Assembly (NCBI GenBank): GCA_017620115.1
Contig: JAFZRB010000408.1
Location: forward strand, 1 to 7,834
Direction of reading: 5' to 3'
Origin: Clostridia bacterium
Lineage (GTDB): Bacteria; Bacillota; Clostridia; Christensenellales; Aristaeellaceae
Length of the DNA: 7,834 nt
The notes below the pieces were generated by a model. The model was not told the origin of the DNA, ran no database searches, and was given only the letters and a program-made list of their open reading frames with translations. Numbering within the stretch: the first letter of the stretch is position 1; each line of letters starts with the position of its first letter. Shown piece by piece: positions 1-6,259 of the stretch. The translations under genes were made by a program, and so were the position numbers.

Positions 1-60
1 CAGCGCGACCAGCGCCGCGCACACGAGCAGTATGACGCCGTTTCTGAATGCGCGCTTCAC
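1..60 (-). CDS. Partial gene: N-terminus of a probable secreted or membrane-anchored protein
   Basis: Only the first 20 codons lie inside the window; the gene runs off the left edge. The start is a GTG at 60-58, chosen because an AAAGGAGG ribosome binding site at 77-70 lies 9 bases upstream. An ATG at 80-78 is out of frame and upstream of that site. The visible peptide begins with a basic stretch (VKRAFRN) and continues into a hydrophobic run (GVILLVCAALVAL), the pattern of a signal peptide n- and h-region or an N-terminal membrane anchor. The cysteine is preceded by LLV, which does not fit a lipobox well, so a lipoprotein is not favoured. The function cannot be told. It is divergent from the Asp-box protein gene and has its own candidate promoter at 99-132. 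Confidence 0.6.
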   Translation of the reverse strand, partial: MKRAFRNGVILLVCAALVAL

Positions 61-98
61 GGGCCGCCGCCTCCTTTCATGCCAATCCGCGTTTCCCT

Positions 99-132
99 AT
101 TATATACTACTTGAATATGTACAGGGTGTTAA
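99..132 (-). promoter_or_regulatory. Candidate sigma-A promoter for the left-edge gene
   Basis: On the minus strand a TTAACA -35 box (132-127) is followed after 17 bases by TAGTAT (109-104). It overlaps a perfect TATAAT (104-99), which has a poorer -35 partner at the usual distance. Either -10 would give a leader of about 30-40 bases before the GTG at 60. The surrounding 90-140 stretch is clearly more AT-rich than the rest of the window, as expected for a promoter. Which -10 is used cannot be decided by reading. Confidence 0.5.
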
Positions 133-229
133 TTAAGGATGAATTTTGTCAGATTTCTCTTTTCCCCCTGTTTTGAAGAACGCGGAGAAAGCCCAGAAAA
201 AAGTCATCTGCTCAGGCCGTCTTTTCGCA

Positions 230-258
230 TTGAAAAACGCGCTGAAAAATGGTATAGT
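230..258 (+). promoter_or_regulatory. Sigma-A promoter of the Asp-box protein gene
   Basis: TTGAAA (230-235) and TATAGT (253-258) are separated by exactly 17 bases, each one mismatch from the sigma-A consensus. Transcription would begin near 265, giving a leader of about 28 bases before the ATG at 293. The promoter shows that the in-frame open stretch upstream of 293 is not coding. The sequence TTGAAAAA at 230-237 recurs as CTGAAAAA at 242-249, a 12-base direct repeat over the -35 and spacer that could be an operator or chance. Confidence 0.75.
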
Positions 259-292
259 AAACGCATGGAAACCACTTCGGGAGGGACATGAT

Positions 293-1336
293 ATGGCCGA
301 AACCGTTTGGAAACAGGAGGGCTTCTCGCTGGTGTTCAGCGAGCCGAGTGTGTATGTGGACAACCAGGCCCGCGGGCGCAGCGGGCACATGTCGCACGCC
401 ATGGCGGAGTTTTCCGAAAACTGCGTGATCGACTTCAACTCCAACTGCTCCGCGGTGATCTGGGAAGGGCACATGCCCCACGGCGTGATCGAATACCGCG
501 TTTCCCGCGACGCGGGCGTTACCTGGGGCGAGGTACGCACGCTCCCATATTCCGTGCAGGCGCTCTACGACGGGCTGTTCACCGTTTCGGTGGAGAAGGC
601 CGTGGCGGTGAACGGGCGCATCGTGGCGTTCTGCCTGCGCAACACGCCCTGCGGCTGCGAGCCCTGGCGCACGGCCACCTGGATCACCTCGGACGACGGG
701 GGCGAAACCTGGTCGCAGCCGCGCGAGCTGAGCGGCTACCGCGGCCGCGTGTATGACGCGCGGGCGCACGAGGGCAAAATATACGCGCTGCTGCACTGCA
801 ACGACGCCCGCAAGACCTTCACCGGCAACGATCCCGAGCATGTCTACCGGCTCTACGTAAGCGAAGACGCGGGCGAATCCTTCCGCGAGCTGAGCGTGGT
901 GCCGATCCCCGTCTACGGCCGCGGCTACGGGGCCATGATCTTCCGGCCCGACGGATCGCTGGCCGTTTACGCCTACAACGTGCGCGACGAGCGCCATATG
1001 GGCTGGGCCGTCAGCCGCGACGGCGGCCTCACCTTCCCGGAGAGGGGCGCGTCTTTCCTGGACAAGCGCATCCGCAACCCGCAGATCTCGCTGCTGGACA
1101 GAACCTATATCCTGCAGGGCCGCGCGGGCGAGAAGGGCTTCGTGTTCTATACCTCGCCGGACGGCCTCGCGTGGGGCGAGGGGCTGCTGCTGGAGGCTGA
1201 ACGCGGCCCCTGCTACTATTCTAACGGCATCGTGCTCAACGATCCCGCCGGCGGAAAGCGGCTGCTGGTGCAGTATTCCGATATCTACGAGCGCTGCTGC
1301 GTCAACGCCATGCACATGTGGGTGAAGAAGGTTTGA
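293..1336 (+). CDS. Cytoplasmic Asp-box (BNR repeat) beta-propeller protein, sialidase-like
   Basis: The protein has 347 residues. The ATG at 293 is preceded by GGGAGGG at 279-285 with 7-base spacing and by a good promoter; an earlier ATG at 288 is out of frame. Four clear Asp-boxes (S-x-D-x-G-x-[TS]-[WF]) are seen: SRDAGVTW (71-78), SDDGGETW (133-140), SEDAGESF (190-197) and SRDGGLTF (241-248). A degenerate fifth, SPDGLAW, is at 288-294. Spacing of 47-62 residues fits one box per propeller blade, as in sialidases (GH33 and relatives) and other BNR proteins. There is no signal peptide or membrane segment, and nine cysteines also suggest a cytoplasmic location. The N-terminal Arg motif (FRIP/YRIP) of classical sialidases is not recognisable, so enzymatic activity on sialic acid is unproven; another glycan-active or non-catalytic propeller is possible. 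It is a single-gene unit, convergent with recN. Fold: confident. Substrate: unknown. Confidence 0.85.
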   Translation: MAETVWKQEGFSLVFSEPSVYVDNQARGRSGHMSHAMAEFSENCVIDFNSNCSAVIWEGHMPHGVIEYRVSRDAGVTWGEVRTLPYSVQALYDGLFTVSVEKAVAVNGRIVAFCLRNTPCGCEPWRTATWITSDDGGETWSQPRELSGYRGRVYDARAHEGKIYALLHCNDARKTFTGNDPEHVYRLYVSEDAGESFRELSVVPIPVYGRGYGAMIFRPDGSLAVYAYNVRDERHMGWAVSRDGGLTFPERGASFLDKRIRNPQISLLDRTYILQGRAGEKGFVFYTSPDGLAWGEGLLLEAERGPCYYSNGIVLNDPAGGKRLLVQYSDIYERCCVNAMHMWVKKV

Positions 1337-1351
1337 GAAGGGCATAGAAAA

Positions 1352-1399
1352 GCGGCGCGGGACAGCTCCTTTCCGGGAGTAACCCGCGCCGCGTTTTTT
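1352..1399. terminator. Bidirectional intrinsic terminator between the Asp-box gene and recN
   Basis: A perfect 10-bp stem, GCGGCGCGGG (1352-1361) with CCCGCGCCGC (1383-1392), encloses 21 bases that contain a small inner hairpin (CTCC 1366-1369 with GGAG 1376-1379). On the plus strand it is followed by six T residues at 1394-1399, a textbook intrinsic terminator for the gene ending at 1336. On the minus strand the same stem is followed by TTTTCTAT, so it can also stop recN transcripts. The plus-strand T-run overlaps the recN stop codon (1400-1398) by two bases. Confidence 0.9.
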
Positions 1400-3110
1400 A
1401 TGACCGCTTCTCTTTCAAAGCCTGCGCCGCCGAAAGCATGTTCCGGGCGTGCTGTATGCCGCTCTCCGGGTCGCCCGCGCCGCCCACCATGCGGGCGAGC
1501 TCCATCACGCGGCCCTCGTCGTCCAGCAGCCGCACGCTCGAGCCGGTGCGGCCCCCGGACACGCTCTTTTCAACCAGGAAATGCGCGTCGCCCAGCGCCG
1601 CGATCTGCGGCAGGTGGCTCACGGCGATCACCTGGCGGTGCCGCGCGATGCCGCTCATCTTCTCGCCCACCACCTGCGCCATACGGCCGCTTACGCCGGT
1701 GTCGATCTCGTCGAAGATCATGGTTCCAACCTGCTCGCGCTCGGCCATCACGGCCTTGATGGCCAGCATCACGCGCGAGAGCTCGCCGCCTGAGGCGGTG
1801 CTGCTGAGCGGCTTCAGGGGTTCGCCGGGATTGGGCGAAATGAGAAACTCCACCTGATCCGCGCCCTGCGGGCTCAGCCGGCGCTTATCCTGCTCGGGAA
1901 TGAGGAAGCGCGTCTGGAAACGCACCTTGCTCATGCCCAGCTCCGCCAGCTGCGCGGTCACGTTTTTCTCAAAAACGGCGGCCAGCGCGCGGCGCGAGGC
2001 GGTCAGCTCCACGCACGCCGCCATCATGCGCCCGTCGGCGTCCGCCAGCTTTTCCTTCAGCTCCGCCATGCGCTCGTCGCCCTGCCGGAGCGCCGCCAGG
2101 CGCGCCTCAGAGGCGTCGCGGAAGGCGATCACGTCCTTCAATGTCGGGCCGTATTTGTCCTTCAGCTTTTCCAGGGCGTCCAGCCGCGCGCCCGTCCGGT
2201 CAAAGGCGGCGGGGTCGAACTCCAGCCCCTCCATCATGTCCTGCAGCTCGTAGCCGGCGTCCTGCGCGGCATAGAACATCTCGTCCAGCCGACGGCTCAT
2301 GTCGGCGAAGCGCTCGTCGATGTCCGCGATGGACGACATGGCCAGCGCGGCCCGGCGCAGCGCCTCCTGCACGCTGGGCGCGCGCTCGCCGCCCGCGTAC
2401 ACCAGATGATACGCCTTTTCCACGCCGCTGGAAATCTTCTCCGCGTTCTCCATCAGGCGGAACTGCTTTTCCAGCTTTTCGTCCTCGCCCTCTTTGATTT
2501 TCAGCGCGCGGATCTCCTCCACCTGCCGCTCCAGCACGTCCATGGTGAACGCTCGCTCGCGCAGCTCGGCGGAGAGCGCGTCCAGCTCGCCCTTCACAGC
2601 CGTGTATTCGGCGTACAGCTCCTGTACGCGCCGCATCAGCGCCCTGTGGCGCTCGTCGCCGAAGGCGTCCAGAATCGCCATGTGGCGCGAGGGGCTCATC
2701 AGCTCCTGATGCTCGTGCTGACCGTGCAGCTCGACCAGCAGCGCGGTCAGCTGGCGAATCTGCGCGAGCGTCGCCACTTCGCCGCCGACTCGGCACAGGT
2801 TGCGCCCGCCCGACGACAGCTCGCGGCCCACGGTGAGGTAGCCGTCCTCGGCCTCCATGCCCCATTCGTCCAGCAGCGCCAGCGCGCGCTCGTTGCCGCG
2901 CACGTCGAACACGGCCTGCACGGACGCGCGATCCGCGCCGCTGCGGATCAGTTCGCGGTCCGCGCGGCCGCCCAGCGCCAGATTGACCGAATCGATCACG
3001 ATCGACTTGCCCGCGCCCGTCTCGCCGGTGAGCACGTTCAGGCCCGGCATGAACCCGATACGCAGGCGCTCGATCAGCGCAATATTGCGGATATTCAACT
3101 CCAACAGCAT
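1398..3110 (-). CDS. recN: DNA repair protein RecN
   Basis: The protein has 570 residues, full length for RecN, an SMC-like ATPase that acts early in repair of DNA double-strand breaks. Visible landmarks are the Walker A GETGAGKS (29-36), the Q-loop region ELHGQHEHQEL (127-137), two long charged heptad-rich stretches (about 150-230 and 305-385) forming the short coiled coil, the ABC signature SGGELSRV (440-447), the Walker B TMIFDE (463-468) and the H-loop AVSHLPQ (496-502). All catalytic motifs are intact. The start is the ATG at 3110, with a modest GAGG site (3121-3118) 7 bases upstream. It lies 99 bases downstream of argR, probably co-transcribed, with a GC-rich inverted-repeat spacer between them. 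I see no clear separate promoter or LexA-type box. The gene ends inside a strong terminator. Confidence 0.97.
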   Translation of the reverse strand: MLLELNIRNIALIERLRIGFMPGLNVLTGETGAGKSIVIDSVNLALGGRADRELIRSGADRASVQAVFDVRGNERALALLDEWGMEAEDGYLTVGRELSSGGRNLCRVGGEVATLAQIRQLTALLVELHGQHEHQELMSPSRHMAILDAFGDERHRALMRRVQELYAEYTAVKGELDALSAELRERAFTMDVLERQVEEIRALKIKEGEDEKLEKQFRLMENAEKISSGVEKAYHLVYAGGERAPSVQEALRRAALAMSSIADIDERFADMSRRLDEMFYAAQDAGYELQDMMEGLEFDPAAFDRTGARLDALEKLKDKYGPTLKDVIAFRDASEARLAALRQGDERMAELKEKLADADGRMMAACVELTASRRALAAVFEKNVTAQLAELGMSKVRFQTRFLIPEQDKRRLSPQGADQVEFLISPNPGEPLKPLSSTASGGELSRVMLAIKAVMAEREQVGTMIFDEIDTGVSGRMAQVVGEKMSGIARHRQVIAVSHLPQIAALGDAHFLVEKSVSGGRTGSSVRLLDDEGRVMELARMVGGAGDPESGIQHARNMLSAAQALKEKRS

Positions 3111-3152
3111 GGGGATACCTCGCGTGAAATGGAAAATGATCGGCCGCCGGCA

Positions 3153-3170
3153 GGCCGGCTTCTGCCGGCC
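3153..3170. repeat. Perfect hairpin in the argR-recN spacer
   Basis: GGCCGGC (3153-3159) and GCCGGCC (3164-3170) form a perfect 7-bp stem with a 4-base loop. On the minus-strand transcript it lies about 40 bases before recN. It is not followed by a solid U-run there (ATCATTTTCC is the nearest), so it is not a standard terminator. It may slow polymerase, protect an mRNA end or be a processing site. Nearby CGGCCG copies (3141-3146, 3166-3171, 3179-3184) could form alternative pairings. Confidence 0.6.
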
Positions 3171-3176
3171 GCGGAG

Positions 3177-3186
3177 GACGGCCGTC
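3177..3186. repeat. 10-bp perfect palindrome after argR
   Basis: GACGGCCGTC is self-complementary and lies 24 bases beyond the argR stop, next to the larger hairpin at 3153-3170. It shares the CGGCCG core that occurs three times in this 45-base stretch. It may be part of the same RNA fold or a protein-binding site; nothing in the sequence decides. Confidence 0.4.
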
Positions 3187-3209
3187 TGTAAAAAACCTTT
3201 TCCGTCGGT

Positions 3210-3662
3210 CTATTTCATCATGGCGCGGAAGCGCGAGAGGATGGTGGGCACCATGTCGCGCGATTTCAGCGCCACGAAGATGCTGTTCTCGCCGGCCAGC
3301 GTGCCCGCGATCTCGCTCCAGTTCAGGCTGTCGATGGCCTCGGCGGCCACGTTCGCGCTCGCCGGAAGCGTCTTGATGACGATCAGATTCTCCGCCTCGA
3401 TCATCGAAACGACCGATTCGGAGAAGATGCGGATCATGCGGTCGGAAATGTTCCTGTCGGCACGCTCCGCGGTCGCATATTTATAAGTGCCGTGATCGGA
3501 AAGCACCTTAATCAGCCGCAGTTCCTTGATGTCGCGGGAAATGGTCGCCTGGGTGACCTTGATGCCGCGCGCCATCAGCTGATCGGCGAGCATCTCCTGG
3601 GTATCGATCTCCATGGTATCGATCAACTGCAGTATCATCGCGTGCCGCATTGCCTTCATCAT
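3210..3662 (-). CDS. argR: Arginine repressor ArgR
   Basis: The protein has 150 residues, the normal length for this hexameric transcription factor, which uses arginine as co-repressor and controls arginine synthesis and breakdown. The N-terminal winged-helix domain (about 1-70) has the recognition segment QATISRDIKELRLIK (38-52) with the invariant SRD. The C-terminal oligomerisation and arginine-binding domain (about 78-150) carries GTLAGENS at 120-127 where most family members have GT[IL]AGDDT; the two acidic arginine-contacting positions are E125 and N126 here. The start chosen is ATG 3662, 7 bases after GGAGG (3674-3670). TTG 3665 is too close to that site (4 bases); ATG 3659 is possible. 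It is preceded by its own promoter and a leader of about 97 bases, and probably transcribed together with recN. Family assignment is firm; normal ligand affinity is not certain. Confidence 0.95.
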   Translation of the reverse strand: MMKAMRHAMILQLIDTMEIDTQEMLADQLMARGIKVTQATISRDIKELRLIKVLSDHGTYKYATAERADRNISDRMIRIFSESVVSMIEAENLIVIKTLPASANVAAEAIDSLNWSEIAGTLAGENSIFVALKSRDMVPTILSRFRAMMK

Positions 3663-3696
3663 CAATCATCCTCCGCTCCGTATACTGTCAACGGTC

Positions 3697-3724
3697 TTCG
3701 CGCCGTGCCGCGCGGAACCGCGAA
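3697..3724 (-). other. Possible hairpin in the argR leader RNA
   Basis: Arms TTCGCG (3724-3719 read on the minus strand) and CGCGAA (3702-3697) flank 16 bases that include the self-complementary CCGCGCGG. It lies in the middle of the roughly 97-base leader between the proposed start site near 3759 and the argR ATG. It resembles no riboswitch or T-box that I know. It could be structural or chance in GC-rich DNA. Confidence 0.3.
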
Positions 3725-3765
3725 CGCTCCCCTGTTTTTCCCTGCCGCTATGACTCCACTTTTAT

Positions 3766-3793
3766 ATTATACCACATAATTTGCGGAAAGCAA
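3766..3793 (-). promoter_or_regulatory. Extended -10 promoter of argR
   Basis: On the minus strand a perfect TATAAT (3771-3766) is preceded by TGG, giving the extended -10 form TGNTATAAT. The best -35 partner is TTGCTT (3793-3788) at 16 bases, only half matching consensus, which an extended -10 can tolerate. Transcription would start near 3759. It lies in the AT-rich gap between dxs and argR and supports argR-recN as a unit separate from the dxs cluster. Confidence 0.7.
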
Positions 3794-3801
3794 ACGCCCT
3801 A

Positions 3802-3825
3802 TTCACGATTTCATAATTTTGTGAA
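3802..3825. promoter_or_regulatory. AT-rich dyad upstream of argR promoter, possible ARG-box region
   Basis: TTCAC (3802-3806) and GTGAA (3821-3825) form an inverted repeat with a 14-base AT-rich centre. On the minus strand the stretch contains TATGAAAT and GTGAATA, which resemble the half-sites of the ArgR operator (TNTGAAT and relatives) but do not match the full 18-base box well. Its place just upstream of the argR promoter would suit autoregulation. This is an inference; confidence is low. Confidence 0.35.
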
Positions 3826-3848
3826 AAATGTATATGAAACGCATACAT
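3823..3848 (-). terminator. Candidate weak terminator after dxs, or regulatory dyad
   Basis: About 25 bases beyond the dxs stop, the minus-strand transcript reads ATGTAT (3848-3843), a 9-base loop and ATACAT (3833-3828), followed directly by a run of T (3828-3824). The arrangement is that of an intrinsic terminator, but the six-pair stem is all A-U except one pair, so it would be weak. The same dyad could instead be a DNA-binding site for a regulator of argR. Confidence 0.35.
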
Positions 3849-3872
3849 ATGTCGCGGAAATCGCCATGCGTG

Positions 3873-5717
3873 TCAGTCAGCCGCGGCGAAGCGCGCGGCG
3901 ACGGCGTCGGCCACGGCACGCGCCGTCAGGCCGCATTCCTCCAGCTGCTCCGCCACCGCGCCTTGCTCGATGAACCGGTCCGGCAGGCCCAGATTCATCA
4001 CGTTCGCTCGCAGTCCCCAGGCGGCCAGCTTCTCGTTCACCGCCGAGCCGAAGCCGCCCGCGAGCGCGTTGTCCTCCAGCGTCACGAGCAATCTCCGCCC
4101 GGCCGCATCGCGCAGCCTTTCTTCATCGAGCGGTTTGATGAATCGCGCGTCTACCACGCCGCAGGAAACGCCGCGCCGCTCCAGCTCGGCCGAGGCGTCC
4201 AGAGCCACGCGCACCATGCGGCCCACGGCCAGGATCTCCACGTCGACTCCCCCGGCGAGCTCTTCCCAGGAGCCCAGGCGCAGGGGTTCGCCGTCGCGCG
4301 GATCCGCGCCCAGATCGTCGCCCTCCCGCGCATAGCGGATGGCCATGGGCCCGTTCAGAGCGGCGCTCAGCCGGATCATCCGCTTGAGCTGGCGCACGTC
4401 GCGCGGCGACGCCACGACCATGTTCGGCATCTGCCTGAGATAGCTCAGGTCGAACGCGCCCTGATGCGTCGCGCCGTCCTGCCCCACCAGGCCGCCGCGG
4501 TCAATCAGCAGCGTCACCGGCAGCGATTCCAGACACACGTCGTTGATCAGCTGATCGTAGCCCCGCTGCAAAAACGTGGAATACACGCCCACATACGGCT
4601 TCAGCCCGGCCGCCGCCATGCCTGCGGCCATGGTGATCATGTGTTCCTCGGCGATGCCCACGTCGAAAAAGCGCTCCGGAAAGCGCCGCGCGAATTCGAT
4701 CAGGCCCGTGCCCACCGGCATGGCCGCCGTCAGCGCCGCCACGCGGCTGTCCTTCTCGGCCAGCGCGATCAGTTCGTCCACGGCGATCCGGCTGTTCGGC
4801 GCCTCCGCCGGCCTGCCCGTCCCGGCGGGTACGCCGTGATAGCGCTCCGGCTGTTCTTCCGCCTCGGCGTAGCCTCGGCCCTTCTGCGTGATGACGTGTA
4901 TCAGCGTGGGCTCGTCGCCGGCCGCCGCCCGCTTCAGCACGGATATCAGGTTTTTGAGATCGTGGCCGTCGATCGGGCCCAGATAGCGCACGCCCAGCGC
5001 CTCGAAGAAATGCTCGCCCAGCAGCAGCCGCTTGATCGAAGCCACCGCGCTGGTGACGCTGCGCAGCACCGGCCGGCCGATGCCCGGCAAGCGGCCCAGT
5101 CCGCTCTTGACCGCCTTGCGCGCGCGGCCGTACAGACGGCCCGAACGCATGCGGGTGAGGTGCCTGGACAGCGCGCCGACGTTACGGGATATGGACATCT
5201 CGTTGTCGTTGAGCACCACGATGAGCGGCGTGCGGCTGCTGCCCGCGTCGTTGAGCGCCTCGTAGCACATGCCGCCGGTGAGCGCGCCGTCGCCCACCAC
5301 GGCCACCACGGCGTGTGTGCCGCCCATCAGATCGCGCGCGCGGGCCATGCCCAGCGCCGCGGAGATCGAGGTGGAGGCATGGCCGCCCGCAAAGGCGTCG
5401 TATTCGCTCTCGCTGATGCGCGGAAAGCCGGACAGCTCGCCGCGCTCGCGCAGATGCGAAAACGCTTCCCGGCGTCCGGTCAGGATCTTATGAACATACG
5501 CCTGATGGCCCACGTCGAACACGAGCTTGTCCTCAGGCGGGTTGAACACATAGTCGAGCGCCAGCGTCAGCTCCACGACGCCCAGGTTCGACGCCAGGTG
5601 TCCGCCCTGGCGCAGAACCGTTTCCACCAGCAGCGCCCGGATCTCCGCCGCCAGGCCCTCCAGCTCCTCAAGGCTCAGCCCCTTCAGGTCCTGCGGCGAA
5701 TTGATTTTCTCAAGCAT
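3873..5717 (-). CDS. dxs: 1-deoxy-D-xylulose-5-phosphate synthase
   Basis: The protein has 614 residues, normal for DXS, which joins pyruvate and glyceraldehyde 3-phosphate with thiamine diphosphate in the first step of the MEP isoprenoid pathway (cytosol). The N-terminal TPP-binding domain shows GGHLASNLG (38-46, with H40), DVGHQAY (68-74, with H71) and the TPP/Mg motif GDGALTGG...N156 (142-156). The central transketolase pyrimidine domain has DVGIAEEHM (352-360), whose E357 matches the catalytic glutamate. The C-terminal transketolase domain follows from about 490 (LLVTLEDNALAGGFGSAV at 543-560). The start chosen is ATG 5717, with GGAG 8 bases upstream and the usual MLEKINSP beginning. An ATG at 5768 overlapping the PAP2 stop would add 17 residues but its GAGGGG abuts the start. 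It is the last gene of the xseA-to-dxs cluster. Confidence 0.97.
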   Translation of the reverse strand: MLEKINSPQDLKGLSLEELEGLAAEIRALLVETVLRQGGHLASNLGVVELTLALDYVFNPPEDKLVFDVGHQAYVHKILTGRREAFSHLRERGELSGFPRISESEYDAFAGGHASTSISAALGMARARDLMGGTHAVVAVVGDGALTGGMCYEALNDAGSSRTPLIVVLNDNEMSISRNVGALSRHLTRMRSGRLYGRARKAVKSGLGRLPGIGRPVLRSVTSAVASIKRLLLGEHFFEALGVRYLGPIDGHDLKNLISVLKRAAAGDEPTLIHVITQKGRGYAEAEEQPERYHGVPAGTGRPAEAPNSRIAVDELIALAEKDSRVAALTAAMPVGTGLIEFARRFPERFFDVGIAEEHMITMAAGMAAAGLKPYVGVYSTFLQRGYDQLINDVCLESLPVTLLIDRGGLVGQDGATHQGAFDLSYLRQMPNMVVASPRDVRQLKRMIRLSAALNGPMAIRYAREGDDLGADPRDGEPLRLGSWEELAGGVDVEILAVGRMVRVALDASAELERRGVSCGVVDARFIKPLDEERLRDAAGRRLLVTLEDNALAGGFGSAVNEKLAAWGLRANVMNLGLPDRFIEQGAVAEQLEECGLTARAVADAVAARFAAAD

Positions 5718-5764
5718 ATCGAAATCTCCACTGCCCCTTATGAGCGGCTCGCGAACGCCGCCCT

Positions 5765-6217
5765 TCATCCCCTCGCGGCGATGATGGCGATGATCAGGCC
5801 CAGCGCGCCGCCTACAAACACCTGCAGCGGGGTGTGGCCCAGCAGCTCCTTGAGCGTTTCCTCCGGCAGGTCGCCGCCGTTTTCAACCAGCTCCTGCACC
5901 ACGCGGTTGAGCACCGCCGCCTGCTTGCCGGCCTGCCGGCGCACGCCCATGGCGTCCGTCATGGTGATGAGCGCCATGGCGGCGCTGATGGCGAACAGCG
6001 CGCTGTTGAACCCCATGCGGATGCCCACGGCCACCGTCACGCTCACCACAACGGACGTATGCGAGCTGGGCATGCCGCCCAGGCCCCACATGCGGCTCCA
6101 GTCCAGGTGTTTCTCAACGATCAGCGTCAGCACGACCTTCGCCGTCTGCGCCACAAACCAGCTCAGAACGCCGATCCAGAGAATCCGGTTCTCCAGCAAT
6201 TGTCTGATGACCGACAT
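5765..6217 (-). CDS. Divergent PAP2 family membrane protein (YuiD-like, DUF212)
   Basis: The protein has 150 residues with about four hydrophobic segments (12-34, 52-66, 70-88, 130-148). Conserved family features are GGMPSSHT (47-54), DAMGVRRQAGKQA (88-100) and KELLGHTPLQVFVG (123-136). PSSH and the later GHT-P resemble parts of the acid phosphatase/PAP2 signature, hence the family name, but the biochemical role of YuiD-like proteins is not established. Its position between the farnesyl diphosphate synthase and dxs genes suggests a role in prenyl (di)phosphate metabolism, for example dephosphorylation of a lipid carrier; this is inference. The start is ATG 6217 with GGGAG 7 bases upstream. 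It is 42 bases downstream of ispA and 47 bases before dxs, so probably in the same transcript. Confidence 0.93.
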   Translation of the reverse strand: MSVIRQLLENRILWIGVLSWFVAQTAKVVLTLIVEKHLDWSRMWGLGGMPSSHTSVVVSVTVAVGIRMGFNSALFAISAAMALITMTDAMGVRRQAGKQAAVLNRVVQELVENGGDLPEETLKELLGHTPLQVFVGGALGLIIAIIAARG

Positions 6218-6259
6218 CGTATCACTCCCGTGCTCTATCGCTTCGGGCTGTCATGGGCG

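Noticed and set aside
146..292. Upstream extension of the Asp-box protein by 49 codons from a TTG.
   Set aside because: The extension contains the sigma-A promoter at 230-258 and has no ribosome binding site, while ATG 293 has a strong one.
212..1345. A 377-codon open frame on the minus strand opposite the Asp-box gene.
   Set aside because: Its composition is that of an antisense shadow; the plus-strand frame has repeats, promoter, ribosome binding site and terminator.
2406..3191. A 261-codon plus-strand frame opposite recN.
   Set aside because: It is antisense to the conserved ATPase-encoding region, has no motif and no ribosome binding site of note.
3663..3691. A perfect TTGACA at 3691-3686 (minus) that could be a second argR promoter.
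   Set aside because: At 17 bases there is only TGATTG, inside the ribosome binding region; no usable -10 or leader would remain.
3663..3760. Possible riboswitch or T-box in the argR leader.
   Set aside because: No known aptamer core, T-box sequence or terminator/antiterminator pair is visible; only one modest hairpin is listed.
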